Assembly: GCA_021802055.1 (NCBI GenBank)
Contig: JAKAAY010000008.1
Span: 1 to 64,000 of the forward strand
DNA from: Thermoplasmata archaeon
GTDB lineage: Archaea > Thermoplasmatota > Thermoplasmata > Thermoplasmatales > Thermoplasmataceae
Reading direction: 5' to 3'
DNA length: 64,000 nt
In this document: one piece after another, positions 8,676-17,977 of the stretch
How the letters are laid out: every line of letters starts with the position of its first letter
Numbering within the stretch: the stretch's first letter is position 1
Notes under the pieces: model-generated
What the model was told of the DNA's origin: nothing
What the model saw: the letters and a program-made list of their open reading frames with translations, nothing else
Database searches by the model: none
Position numbers and translations under genes: made by a program

Positions 8676-9362
8676 GTTTCTCTGAAGCATATCACTGTCA
8701 TCCATGGACTGCTTGATCTGGGCACGAAGGCGTTCCCGGTCGTACCTGACTCTCTTGTGTGTTATGGTCAGGGTATCCGTTTCAAGCATGGAGTAGGATG
8801 GATCCGGAAGCGAGTCCCTGGGCTGCCCGATGGAACCGGGGTTGACTATGATCCTGCCATTGTAGTGGAGGGAAAACTGGTAATGGGTGTGCCCCACCAT
8901 GAATATTGCATCATCCTCTGGTCTCCCCAGTGCGTTTTTCAATGCGTCCGGTGTTATGGACCAGGGATACATGTAACCATAGAGATTGTCTGCTGGAGAA
9001 CCGTGGGACATGTAGATCTTCACATTGTCAATCTCCTTATGCAGGTTCTGCGGAAGGGATGCAAGGTAACTCCTGTCCTCCCTGGAGATCCTCGGTGCAG
9101 TCACCTTTTCCCTGGTGTAAACGGATAGTTCATGATTCTCCTGCCCACATCCGCAGTCTATGCCCAAACCTGCAGCGCTATCGTGGTTTCCCTGCACCAC
9201 AAGATCAAAATTATCCCTCACAAGGTCAATGGTCTCTGAGGGGAGAGGGCCATAATCCACAATGTCCCCCATGAAGATGGACATGTCCCAATGCTCCGCT
9301 TCTAAAACCTTCATGAGTGCATATGGATTGGCATGGACGTCGCTGCATAACAGTAGCTTCAT
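8652..9362 (-). CDS. Calcineurin-like metallophosphoesterase (YfcE/MJ0936-like)
   Basis: 236 residues from the ATG at 9362, chosen because MKLLLCSDVHAN is the standard start of the family; the frame extends upstream to 9395. Metal-binding motifs in order: D-x-H in CSDVHAN (residues 8-10), GDIVDYG (32-38), GNHD (59-62), SHGSP near 120 and GHTHYQF near 155, ending with NPGSIGQPRD. This is a complete two-metal site. Family members hydrolyse phosphodiesters or phosphomonoesters; the substrate here cannot be told. A TATA-like GATATATTG lies 23-33 nt upstream. Confidence 0.88.
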   Translation of the reverse strand: MKLLLCSDVHANPYALMKVLEAEHWDMSIFMGDIVDYGPLPSETIDLVRDNFDLVVQGNHDSAAGLGIDCGCGQENHELSVYTREKVTAPRISREDRSYLASLPQNLHKEIDNVKIYMSHGSPADNLYGYMYPWSITPDALKNALGRPEDDAIFMVGHTHYQFSLHYNGRIIVNPGSIGQPRDSLPDPSYSMLETDTLTITHKRVRYDRERLRAQIKQSMDDSDMLQRNLKLFRLV

Positions 9363-9486
9363 TCCTGTCAAATAGAAAGAGTCGCAATATATCAATTTCT
9401 ATATAGTTATTGAGCTGATCCCGCTCTCCTTCGCATTCAGTGCCATTCCTTCCCAGAGAGAGTGCGGGATTTCTGGCTCGCACATG

Positions 9487-9495
9487 TTAAATAAG
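9487..9495 (+). promoter_or_regulatory. TATA box for the 9515 membrane protein gene
   Basis: TTAAATAAG, centred 24 nt before the ATG at 9515; the distance fits a leaderless mRNA. Confidence 0.6.
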
Positions 9496-9514
9496 GATTG
9501 CAATTCAGGGAAAA

Positions 9515-10093
9515 ATGAGGAAGATCAAGTTAAGCAGAGCAATTGAATCCACCTATAAGGTGAAGGCTATTGTAATTCTCGGGTTTCTCCTCACCTTTCT
9601 CCTGTCCGGAAGCTATTATTTCACCCAGTATAACTATTCAAACTATCTGGACGTGATTGCCAATTATTTCACCAAGAGCGTCACCCTGGACTTCTATGGA
9701 GTCATCATCGGTCTGCTATTGACAGCATATACAGTCCTCATTGGATTTATCCCCAACTTCACGGGAGACAGTCTGAAGATGCCCATCTTTGGTCAGATCA
9801 ACAGGCTTTTCCTGTTCACCATCCTGGACGCAATGCTTCTCATGATCCTCGACTTCACCCAGGGAATGCTCTCAGAATCGCTGGTAACCTTTGCCGGTAC
9901 CTACTCTTTTGCGGGTTTCCCCATATTTCTTGATGCCATCGTGTTCTTCTTCATTTCAATGATGATAGGCCTGATATTCTGCGTACTCACGCTCTCTGAA
10001 ATTTTCACCCTTCTGAGGACAAAGGGGGAACTGAGACATTCCAGGGACATAGACCTGGAAGCCAAGCGAAGATACAAGAACGGCGGCGAATAA
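9515..10093 (+). CDS. Small integral membrane protein, function unknown
   Basis: 192 residues with four clear membrane segments (VIVILGFLLTFLLSGSYYF-like near 15-35, FYGVIIGLLLTAYTVLIGFI near 65-85, LFLFTILDAMLLMILDF near 105-125 and IVFFFISMMIGLIFCVLTL near 150-170) and a basic cytoplasmic C-terminus (LRTKGELRHSRDIDLEAKRRYK). No family recognised. It converges with ftsZ with 6 bases between stops, so no operon partner is evident. Confidence 0.7.
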   Translation: MRKIKLSRAIESTYKVKAIVILGFLLTFLLSGSYYFTQYNYSNYLDVIANYFTKSVTLDFYGVIIGLLLTAYTVLIGFIPNFTGDSLKMPIFGQINRLFLFTILDAMLLMILDFTQGMLSESLVTFAGTYSFAGFPIFLDAIVFFFISMMIGLIFCVLTLSEIFTLLRTKGELRHSRDIDLEAKRRYKNGGE

Positions 10094-10099
10094 ACAGGC

Positions 10100-11179
10100 T
10101 CACGAAATGTAATCAATCTCATCGCCAGATGAGTCGTCTCTCCCCTTGGCGATCCGTGAATTCACTCCGCCCACGACCAGCATTACCTGCACCTTACCCC
10201 GGAGTGCGTCGTCCAGCCTGGTTCCAAGCTTGATTCTGGCACCCTTGGCTACCAGTTTCTTTACCTCCTCAACAACGCTTGGAGCTTCCTGAACGTCCAT
10301 ATCATCTCCGCCCGTCACATTGACTATGACTCCGGTGGACGTCGAAAGATCCACGTCGAGAAACGGGGAATCAATGGCCTGTTTGAGGGCTTCAAGGTGC
10401 CTGGTACCATGTGCCGCATCTGAGATGCCAATCCCTATCATGGCTTCCTTGGAATTGGTTATAACCTCCCGGAGATCATTGAAGTCCAGGTTCATGAATC
10501 CGGTTTTGGTTACAATCTCCGTAACTGCCATGACGGCCTTTGCTGCGATCTCGTCCACAATCTGGAATCCTTTTTCCAGTGGCAGGTCTTTTGCAACCTC
10601 TTCGAGTTTGTCGTTTGGTATGATGATGACTGAATCAGCAGCCTCCTTAAGCTTCCTGAGGCCTATGAGGGCCACCTTTCGCTTATTCTTTCCTTCCATT
10701 TCAAATGGCATGGTTGCAATGGCGATGGTCAGGGCGCCATGTTCCTTGAGCATCCTGCACACTACGGGTGAGGCGCCGGTTCCGGTCCCGCCCCCGAGTG
10801 TTGTGGTTACGAACGCGATTTCAGTCCCTCTTGCGTAGTTGACAATCTCCTGCTCAGATTCCATGGCAGAGGCTTCACCGACTCTCGGGTCTCCTCCACT
10901 TCCAAGACCGCGTGTAAGGTTCTCGCCGAGCAGTATCTTGTTGTGAGCTTTTGTTTTTCTAAGGTGCCTGGCATCGGTGTTAAGGGCTATGAGATCAATC
11001 CCCTGGATGTGCTTGCTGAAGAGCCTGGTCACAGTATTGCTTCCTCCTCCACCTACCCCAAATACCTTGATTAGGGACTTCGTTCTCTCTGCGAACTGTT
11101 TGATCTCCTCTTCGGAAGTCCCGAACTGGCCCCAGGCGTCTTCTCCATCTGGAGAAAACTGGTCTCCATCAGTATTCAT
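10100..11179 (-). CDS. ftsZ: Cell division GTPase FtsZ
   Basis: 359 residues from the ATG at 11179 (a longer frame starts at 11191). All FtsZ signatures are present: glycine-rich T1 VGGGGSNTV near residues 42-50, T2 NTDARHL, T3 RGLGSGGDP, tubulin signature GGGTGTGASP near 129-138, T5 MPFEMEGKNKR, T6 PNDKL, and the catalytic T7 loop NLDFNDLREV. The protein polymerises with GTP to form the division ring at mid-cell. The N-terminal extension is acidic; the C-terminus ends after the core domain without a long linker. The TATA box at 11201-11210 lies 26 nt from the ATG at 11179, the reason for that start. A second, much shorter FtsZ-like gene lies at 31836-32633. Confidence 0.97.
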   Translation of the reverse strand: MNTDGDQFSPDGEDAWGQFGTSEEEIKQFAERTKSLIKVFGVGGGGSNTVTRLFSKHIQGIDLIALNTDARHLRKTKAHNKILLGENLTRGLGSGGDPRVGEASAMESEQEIVNYARGTEIAFVTTTLGGGTGTGASPVVCRMLKEHGALTIAIATMPFEMEGKNKRKVALIGLRKLKEAADSVIIIPNDKLEEVAKDLPLEKGFQIVDEIAAKAVMAVTEIVTKTGFMNLDFNDLREVITNSKEAMIGIGISDAAHGTRHLEALKQAIDSPFLDVDLSTSTGVIVNVTGGDDMDVQEAPSVVEEVKKLVAKGARIKLGTRLDDALRGKVQVMLVVGGVNSRIAKGRDDSSGDEIDYIS

Positions 11180-11200
11180 TCCCCGTTTCATGGCAAATCA

Positions 11201-11210
11201 ATTTATTAAT
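11201..11210 (-). promoter_or_regulatory. TATA box of ftsZ
   Basis: Minus-strand ATTAATAAAT, centred about 26 nt upstream of the ATG at 11179, which supports a leaderless start there rather than at 11191. Confidence 0.55.
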
Positions 11211-11237
11211 GTTAGCCAATGGAGCCTTACAGAAAAT

Positions 11238-12431
11238 TTACCTGGTCAACCATGAACCCTGCTTCCAGACAGTCATAAGACCCCAGATATTTGCTACAAG
11301 GAGTATAAGCAATGCAAAGGACCCATAGGCAAACGTCTTGAGACGGTTCACCAGCATGTTCATGGAAACTGCAGCTGCGTAAATCCCAAGACCAATGAAG
11401 TCAAGGATGGTGATGAGGGTGTGTGCCTCGAACCTGGGTCCGAAACGTGTCACCATACCGGGGACAGCTACGAAAGTTTTCACGAATCTCTCGAAGAGGA
11501 TTGAGAAACTCAGGGGTGCATTGTGAATTATAAACGGCTCCACGAAGAAATAGGACTTTGTCAGCAGGAGGGCCAGAAAACTCAGGGGCAGAACTGAAAT
11601 GAAGAGAAGCTCGAGGGCGTAAAATTTCCCAGATTTCACCAGGGTCCCATCCCTTATGTATCTGAACAGGAAACGCCAGCCAGCCCTTGACCATCTCACC
11701 TGCTGCCTGAAATAGGACCTGTAAGTCTTCTGTGCTCGGGTGCGCACTACAACATTGAAATTCCTCGTAATCCTGTAACCCCTGTTAATGACAACACCTG
11801 TCAGTTGCCTGTCATCACCAAGCTTCCCCGGTCTGCCCAGAAACCTGGGTTCGGTAAAATCGGAAGAAAGGATGAAATCCTTGACAACAGAGGTTCTGAA
11901 CATCATGCAGGCACCATCGAGCGTGAGCGTGTTCCCTCTCTTGGCGGTTGACTTGAGAATCACCTCCCTTGCCCTCTCGGTAAATTCAGCGCTGTATGAT
12001 ACCGGAGTGTTTTCGTTTATGATCTTGATAACACCGCTGACACCTCCCACCCCGGGCGTAAATTTTGACAATAACCCCGGGACAGCATGCTCTGGCAATA
12101 TTGTGTCGCTGTCCACAATAAGCACGAATTCTGTATCGATGAACTGCATCCCGAAAGCTATTGCCTTCCTCTTTCCTCCCCTCTCACTCTTATGGAAAAA
12201 GAGACCCCCATTTTTCTCTGTTATGGCGCGGTATGGTTCCAGCGAGGAATCACCCACTACTATGAATTTCACTCCCTGGGATTTCACGGCCTCAATGGAA
12301 AGGGTGAATTCGTCGGGGTCTTCGTTGTAGACTGCCATCAGAATTGTAACATCTTTCAACAAATGGCTGTTGTCCTCAGTGTCATCGGTATAATAGATGG
12401 AGTCCAGAGAATTAACCAGATAATAGCCCAC
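11238..12431 (-). CDS. Family 2 glycosyltransferase, membrane-bound (hyaluronan/cellulose synthase-like)
   Basis: 397 residues from a GTG at 12431. Seen: the GT2 opening VTILMAVYNEDPDEF near 30, a DSD (VDSDT) nucleotide-sugar/metal motif near 110, GVSGVIKI, and the processive-synthase motif QQVRW near 245, followed by three or four membrane helices at the C-terminus. Family role: transfer of a sugar from a UDP- or GDP-sugar at the inner face of the membrane to a polymer or lipid. The start is uncertain: immediately upstream the same frame encodes a good membrane helix (GWVTIITLVILFITIISIA) but contains no ATG, GTG or TTG before the stop near 12515. Next to surface proteins, so a role in cell-envelope glycosylation is plausible. 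Confidence 0.85.
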   Translation of the reverse strand: MGYYLVNSLDSIYYTDDTEDNSHLLKDVTILMAVYNEDPDEFTLSIEAVKSQGVKFIVVGDSSLEPYRAITEKNGGLFFHKSERGGKRKAIAFGMQFIDTEFVLIVDSDTILPEHAVPGLLSKFTPGVGGVSGVIKIINENTPVSYSAEFTERAREVILKSTAKRGNTLTLDGACMMFRTSVVKDFILSSDFTEPRFLGRPGKLGDDRQLTGVVINRGYRITRNFNVVVRTRAQKTYRSYFRQQVRWSRAGWRFLFRYIRDGTLVKSGKFYALELLFISVLPLSFLALLLTKSYFFVEPFIIHNAPLSFSILFERFVKTFVAVPGMVTRFGPRFEAHTLITILDFIGLGIYAAAVSMNMLVNRLKTFAYGSFALLILLVANIWGLMTVWKQGSWLTR

Positions 12432-12676
12432 TGACGCTATGGAAATAATGGTAATGAACAGGATTACCAGTGTGATTATCGTGACCCATCCATTTCCAAG
12501 GTGGATAAATCTTTATGGTACAATTATGCAGGCATCGGACTTTCAACATGCCAGGCACCAACTCCAGAAGAACACATGCGCGTGAGGCCTCGGTGAGATA
12601 TATCACGAACTCGGCAAGATGAGCTATTCTGGGATCGCAGTGCATTGGTTAGAGTGATGGAGCGCAAGAAGAGTCG

Positions 12677-14779
12677 CTACTCGTTCAGTAGCAGTTGCAG
12701 GTACTGATAACTAAAAGCCTCTATTGCCAGTGGTGTGGTTATCTTTGTTGGAGTGAAGGTGCTGATGATCATGGAGTCCTTAAATACCCTGACTGTTATT
12801 GGCAGCGGGTAGGAGAAACTCCATGTCGTTCCATTTGGATTCGAATTGAAGTGTGCAAACGAATTGTTATATTCCCTGTAAAACGTATAATTCCAGAGCG
12901 CAACTGAAGGTGAGTTTATTGTCACGGATACATTGTTAACGATGATGTCGGTTATATTTGCGGAATATTCAGTGCCCCCGCTCACAAAATTGATCAACTC
13001 TCCGCTTTGCACTTCGGCGCTATTTCTTTGCTGGACCGATCCGGATAACAGATAGTTTCCTGTCTGACTGGTGGAGAAGTATGAGCCGCTAAAGTCAAGG
13101 ACATTGAGGGACAGAGACAGCAAAGCGGAGTTGTGGTTAATTTCACTGATGGAAATAGGTGTGCCTGTAAGAGACTGACCGAAGGAGTTACCTGAATACA
13201 TTTCGGTTACAAAGCCGTCCTGGATACTGATATATTGGGACGGTATGAACGAGTTTGGAGCGAAGGAGCTTATTTCACCGTTGCCCTTGAGATCGCCAAC
13301 CGGTTTAAACGACTGGCCAAATAAAGAAGATCCTGATGAGAGAACAGTGTCCCCGGATATCACAGTCATAGTACCGGAATTCCAGTTGGGAACGTATATT
13401 GCACCATTCAATGGATCATAAGCAATCGCATTTGGCCCATTACCAGGGCCAGAACCGGAAGGATAGCCAGATATGGTTGTTAAAGGCGCGCCCGTTTTAC
13501 CGTTGATAACCCAGATATTGGAGTTCTGTGTGTCTGCCATGTAGAGCAGATGGTTTGCGCTGTCAAAGACAATTGAAGTCGGTGTATACATATTATAGTA
13601 GGACGGGGGGCAACAGGCACCATAGTCCCCTATTATCTTATTGTTGGTCCCGTTTATAACAATGAGCCCTGGACTGGGAGAACTCGTAGAAGGACAGTCA
13701 TAATAACCAAGATACGATGAAGTGGAGAAAATGTTGCCGTTGGAGGTGTCAAAGGCGAGGCTCCATGGGGTGTTGATGGCAATGGTGCTTACATTTTCAT
13801 CTGTTATGGGATTAACAACCGCCACCACTGTTCCCAGAGCAACATATACGTACCCGTTTGCAGGATCATAGGAAATGCTTGAAGGGATGGTGTTGCTGCC
13901 AGGCTTGGCAAGCTGAATGAAACCGGATTCTGCATAGGTTGAAACGTTCAGGGAAACAACCGCCCCTCCTCCACTGATTGAGAGGGGATATGAAATTGTA
14001 AACATAACCTCATTGAGATACGGAACATAGGTGATGTCGTATGGCAGGGAAGAATAGTTCAGCGTCTTGACGACGGAGAGTGAGCTTCCGCTTATGACCT
14101 GGATACTGCCATTGTTGAAAGAGGTGTCACCACTCTGTAAGGTGAGTGTTGAAAGATTTCCTTCTGTTATGAAAATCAGGTTATCCTTTGAATCAAAGGT
14201 GATGCCGGTTGGGTACCCAATCAGGGGAATGGACTTCACTGGCGCATTATCAGCGCCGCTTATCACCGTGACGTTTCCGGGATCAAGATGACCGTACAAC
14301 ACATTGGTGTAGTTTGAATTAACTTCAAAAATAAGGTTGTTCACAGTGTCAACCGCAACAGCGTCTGGGTTCTGCCCGACTTTGACCTCGCCCACAATCT
14401 TATTGCTGAGCTGATTCACTGGTGTGTTCCCGCTATAGGATATACCTACGCTTACATCATATTTAATGGAAATGTTGAAATTGCTTGAATAGGAAAGCGA
14501 AGTTTGTTGTGGATTTGTGAAGAAAGCCCCCTGAATGCCCATGGGAAACGTCTGGCTCACAGTCGAACCGTTTTGCAGGCTACTTGAAGAGAGCTGGCTT
14601 GCAAACGATGAAAAGGCCTGCTGGTCAGAGGACACAAACTGGTTTTCGTATTGCTGGCCGGTATACGGTATGTACCATATGACCAACCCCGACACTATGG
14701 ATGCGGTAATACTGAAAATGAGCAGCATTCCAATGATCTCTGATACTGCATCATCGCTACGCTCCCTCGGTCTTCTCAT
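12677..14779 (-). CDS. Surface protein: pilin-like N-terminus with inserted beta-propeller
   Basis: 700 residues. The N-terminus (residues 8-40: SDDAVSEIIGMLLIFSITAS then a hydrophobic run ending WYIP) matches the archaeal type IV pilin N-terminal pattern: short basic/acidic head, conserved Gly, hydrophobic helix. A beta-type domain with the marker TFPMGIQG follows. From about residue 120 to 480 there are repeated YVTN-like propeller blades (for example GQNPDAVAVDTVNNLIFEVN, GNGPNAIAYDPLNGAIYVPN). The C-terminal part (about 500-700) resembles those of its two neighbours. It lies 10 bases after the upstream gene. A Shine-Dalgarno-like GGAGGTG, formed by the end of the upstream gene, precedes the ATG by 13 nt, so it is probably translated from a shared mRNA. 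Likely membrane-anchored on the cell surface; ligand unknown. Confidence 0.8.
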   Translation of the reverse strand: MRRPRERSDDAVSEIIGMLLIFSITASIVSGLVIWYIPYTGQQYENQFVSSDQQAFSSFASQLSSSSLQNGSTVSQTFPMGIQGAFFTNPQQTSLSYSSNFNISIKYDVSVGISYSGNTPVNQLSNKIVGEVKVGQNPDAVAVDTVNNLIFEVNSNYTNVLYGHLDPGNVTVISGADNAPVKSIPLIGYPTGITFDSKDNLIFITEGNLSTLTLQSGDTSFNNGSIQVISGSSLSVVKTLNYSSLPYDITYVPYLNEVMFTISYPLSISGGGAVVSLNVSTYAESGFIQLAKPGSNTIPSSISYDPANGYVYVALGTVVAVVNPITDENVSTIAINTPWSLAFDTSNGNIFSTSSYLGYYDCPSTSSPSPGLIVINGTNNKIIGDYGACCPPSYYNMYTPTSIVFDSANHLLYMADTQNSNIWVINGKTGAPLTTISGYPSGSGPGNGPNAIAYDPLNGAIYVPNWNSGTMTVISGDTVLSSGSSLFGQSFKPVGDLKGNGEISSFAPNSFIPSQYISIQDGFVTEMYSGNSFGQSLTGTPISISEINHNSALLSLSLNVLDFSGSYFSTSQTGNYLLSGSVQQRNSAEVQSGELINFVSGGTEYSANITDIIVNNVSVTINSPSVALWNYTFYREYNNSFAHFNSNPNGTTWSFSYPLPITVRVFKDSMIISTFTPTKITTPLAIEAFSYQYLQLLLNE

Positions 14780-14788
14780 TTTGTCCGC

Positions 14789-17700
14789 TTACACCTCCTC
14801 CACGTCTGCATCCAGATACTCGATGCTTACAGAAAATGCAGTGATGACCTTGTATGAATGAATAGTAATGGTGGTGTTAGTGGCATCAACGGCAAACGGC
14901 TCATTGTGGAAGTGCCACGACATGGGTGTGTTGAGATTTGTGCTGTTGTACTGTTTGTAGAGCAGAGAGTTAATTTCCTGAGTATACTGGGAATGTATAG
15001 TGTATGTGAGACCAAAGAGATAAAGTCCGGTAATCATAGCCGGGTACCCGTTCCCATAAAGGTCGTAATAGGTGAATCTTTCCCCGAGATAGTACTGGTC
15101 CTTTACAACCTTACTGAGGTTCAGGACGATGGCACTGGTCCCTGTCCCGGTAGTTGATGAGTCTGGGCCAACAAGATTAATGAGGAATGCCGAGACAGAT
15201 ACATTACCGCTGTTGTTCGCAACTGATACTGGAATGTTGGCTGAGGAAACTACAAATTTGGATGACGAGTAGTTTGACAGAACCATGTTGTCCTGAACAT
15301 GGAAAGCAACAGACGGAACATAGGCGGTATTTCCATACGAAACGAACTGGCCGCTACCCTCCAGGCTATTCGATATGTACTTTCCAGTGTTATTGTTGAA
15401 GTATATGCTTCCGCCGTTGATCACCGTGACCTGGTTGGATACCTGGTCGGCAACATATATCAGACCGTCTTCAGGGTCGTATAATATGGATGAGGGCGAG
15501 AGACCGGTGGCTATGTTTGATATGGTATACCCCGTGAAGGTGTTGTTGAGCGTGACGTTATTAGAACCGTCGTTAGAAATGTACAGGTAACCATTGCCCT
15601 GATCGAAGGCGAGACCTGAAGGATTAGCGGTGGAGCCCACTGAAAATCCTCCTACATTGAGACTATTCAGCGAAATGGTAGAAACATTGTGGCTCCCGCT
15701 GTTCGCAATAAACAGTGTATTGGACGCTGGATCGTAAGATACAGCTTCCGGTTCATTGCCAACATGGAATGTCTGAACTACAACTCCGCGGGTGAGATTT
15801 ACCTCCATTACGCTGTTGCTCAAAAATCCTGAAACGAAGAGGGTGCCGCTAGGGGTGAACGCCCCGGAAATGGGACCGGTATTTGCAGGGAGGCTTATCA
15901 CATTGGTCGATAGAATTGTGCCGTTAATCTCAAAAATAGAACTTGTATTTGTGGCCAGGACATATACCGTTCCGTTGAGAGGATCCACAGCAGCGAAATT
16001 GGGTCTTGGAACTACGCCTCCGACCGATGGGATTGATACATTGGCAACAGATTTTCCCAAGGTCGGCGAGACCACCGTCACATTATTGGTTCCATTATTT
16101 GCTGCATAGAGAAATCCATTCAGACCATCATACGCAACAGACGTTACATTCCCACCGACCTGTAACTGGGATACCACGGACTGGGTGACAGGGTTTATCA
16201 TCGCTATGTTATCCGAAAATGCGTTTGCAACTGCAATCTCATTCAGGCTGCTGTCGTAGGCCTCAGACGATGGGGAATTGAATGGGCTGTTCCATATGTA
16301 TTCTGCGTTGATATGGCCAGTGAGGTTGGAAAGGATCGCAATGTTGTTACTCTGGTTATCTATCACAACGAGCGCTCCTCCACCCTTGAAAACAGACAAC
16401 GGGATGTACAGCATATCAACTGGTCCGCTCATAAATCCCGATTCCCCGCCCATGTTGTAGGAGCCAGAAGCATTAAAGGGAGAGGACGTCAGAGAGTTGG
16501 AGACGTTCGTTGAATTTAAGGCAACGATGTCCGAGTATAAGAATTGCCCGCTGGTGTTGTAAGACTGGTTATAGCCTCCAACATAGACATTGGGGTTTGA
16601 TTCGGTTAGAGGCCCAGGGCTGAGAGCGGCCGGGGTACCGGTGGGTATGGAAATGTTCACAATGAAGGGCGGCGCACCTGTTGAAGGGACAATGCAGGAA
16701 AACACAGATAAATTGCCTACCAGAGCGTGCTTATTCCCTTTATGACGGCCATGGTTAGGATGGTGGTTCGGTACGGGGTGGTTGTAAAGGAGGCCATAGG
16801 AGTTAGTCACATACACGTTGCCTGAAGCAGAAGTAAGGGCGAACGGGTGATTTACGTAAGTCTTACCGTTTCCTGCATTAAAGTAGACAGGAATGGCAGG
16901 TGAAGAAAGGTTAAGCAAGGTGAGATCACTCTGGTAATATTCTGTCATCCAAATGTAGGTATATCCTCCCGAAGACGTTTCCAACAGTGCAGAAGGGGGT
17001 GGATTAGCTGTGCCGGTATTATTTGCGGCCTTAGTGGTGTCACTGAATTGAAATGCAACATTAATGCTGTTATAATTTGAAAGGCTGATGCTTACGAGCT
17101 GTGGGAGATACTTCGTACCATGATTGTATACGTCAGCGACATAAAGTTCTCCGTTGACGCATATGATGTTACTGGGATAGAGCAAATTCCCATTATTTCC
17201 CTTCGAGTCAATAGTATATGCTATGGAATGTGTCTGCGGGTTGAATACGCTTATGGTGGAATATCCATCAGCAAGGCTCGCAGAATAGAATCTGAAGAAG
17301 TTGGTAATGTACAGGTAGCCCTGTGCATAGGTTATCCCGTACGGGTTCATGCCTACATAGTATTCTCCCAGGACCTTTCCTGTGGTCAGGTTAATCACAG
17401 AAACCGCATTTGCAGAATAATCTGTAACGTAGAGGTTCCCGTTGAGTGGGTCATACGCAGCGGAGGTGGGCACTCTGCCGTTGATAGTTGGAAAAGAGCC
17501 TACCACCTTATTGCTTATGGCCGTTGGAACGGTGTTCTCCAGAAGCTTGTAGTTTAATCCCACCTGGTAACTCAGAGTGGCGTTAAAGCCGGAATTCGAG
17601 AAGCAAACCTGGCTCTGAATGGAAGGCGTGATTATGGAACCCTGGATCCCCATTGGAATTCCCTGGGAAATGATCTGGCCAGAACTTATGTACGGATCCT

Positions 17701-17878
17701 CAAGCTGTGAAACGAGAGACGCAAGTGCTCGCTGTGAGTTTACCTGGAACTGCTGATCGTATGGGGTCTGGGTGGCAGGGATGTACCAGATTTCAAAGGT
17801 TGAAACTGCAGACACCATAATGGCGAACACGAGCATAGTACCTACAATTTCAGAAACGCTGGAGTCCCTTCGGGACAT
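14789..17878 (-). CDS. Surface protein: pilin-like N-terminus with two stretches of beta-propeller blades
   Basis: 1029 residues from the ATG at 17878; an ATG at 17884 is in frame, but the TATA box lies 27 nt from 17878. The head RRDSSVSEIVGTMLVFAIMV and helix ending WYIP, then IPMGIQG, match the two neighbouring proteins. Between about residues 125 and 830 are many NHL/YVTN-type blades (SAAYDPLNGNLYVTDYSANA, VSYDPASNTLFIANSGSHNV, ILYDPEDGLIYVADQVSNQV). A His/Pro-rich loop (HPVPNHHPNHGRHKGNKH) sits near residue 375. The C-terminal 200 residues resemble the neighbours. Likely exported and membrane-held, with the propellers outside; probable roles are adhesion, carbohydrate binding or envelope structure. 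It appears to be first in a two-gene transcript with the 12677 gene. Confidence 0.8.
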   Translation of the reverse strand: MSRRDSSVSEIVGTMLVFAIMVSAVSTFEIWYIPATQTPYDQQFQVNSQRALASLVSQLEDPYISSGQIISQGIPMGIQGSIITPSIQSQVCFSNSGFNATLSYQVGLNYKLLENTVPTAISNKVVGSFPTINGRVPTSAAYDPLNGNLYVTDYSANAVSVINLTTGKVLGEYYVGMNPYGITYAQGYLYITNFFRFYSASLADGYSTISVFNPQTHSIAYTIDSKGNNGNLLYPSNIICVNGELYVADVYNHGTKYLPQLVSISLSNYNSINVAFQFSDTTKAANNTGTANPPPSALLETSSGGYTYIWMTEYYQSDLTLLNLSSPAIPVYFNAGNGKTYVNHPFALTSASGNVYVTNSYGLLYNHPVPNHHPNHGRHKGNKHALVGNLSVFSCIVPSTGAPPFIVNISIPTGTPAALSPGPLTESNPNVYVGGYNQSYNTSGQFLYSDIVALNSTNVSNSLTSSPFNASGSYNMGGESGFMSGPVDMLYIPLSVFKGGGALVVIDNQSNNIAILSNLTGHINAEYIWNSPFNSPSSEAYDSSLNEIAVANAFSDNIAMINPVTQSVVSQLQVGGNVTSVAYDGLNGFLYAANNGTNNVTVVSPTLGKSVANVSIPSVGGVVPRPNFAAVDPLNGTVYVLATNTSSIFEINGTILSTNVISLPANTGPISGAFTPSGTLFVSGFLSNSVMEVNLTRGVVVQTFHVGNEPEAVSYDPASNTLFIANSGSHNVSTISLNSLNVGGFSVGSTANPSGLAFDQGNGYLYISNDGSNNVTLNNTFTGYTISNIATGLSPSSILYDPEDGLIYVADQVSNQVTVINGGSIYFNNNTGKYISNSLEGSGQFVSYGNTAYVPSVAFHVQDNMVLSNYSSSKFVVSSANIPVSVANNSGNVSVSAFLINLVGPDSSTTGTGTSAIVLNLSKVVKDQYYLGERFTYYDLYGNGYPAMITGLYLFGLTYTIHSQYTQEINSLLYKQYNSTNLNTPMSWHFHNEPFAVDATNTTITIHSYKVITAFSVSIEYLDADVEEV

Positions 17879-17898
17879 GATCATTGTAATGAAGATTT

Positions 17899-17910
17899 GA
17901 TTTTAAACTT
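17899..17910 (-). promoter_or_regulatory. TATA box for the two propeller-bearing surface genes
   Basis: Minus-strand AAGTTTAAAATC, centred about 27 nt upstream of the ATG at 17878 and 21 nt upstream of the ATG at 17884. It starts a transcription unit separate from the genes above 17978. Confidence 0.55.
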
Positions 17911-17977
17911 TTAGTAAACCTCATCTTCATTTCGATGTCATGAGCATGTTATTAGCTGGACCCAGAAACATTCAAGA

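Noticed and set aside
10320-10838. 172-codon plus-strand frame opposite ftsZ
   Set aside because: Antisense shadow of ftsZ with low-complexity composition.
12585-12645. Short match of CGAACTCGGCAA to a conserved 23S rRNA segment
   Set aside because: Only about 12 bases match and the flanks do not fit rRNA; treated as chance.
12412-12645. 77-codon minus-strand frame upstream of GT2
   Set aside because: Not protein-like and in another frame than the GT2 gene; it overlaps only because of the frame gap discussed in the findings.
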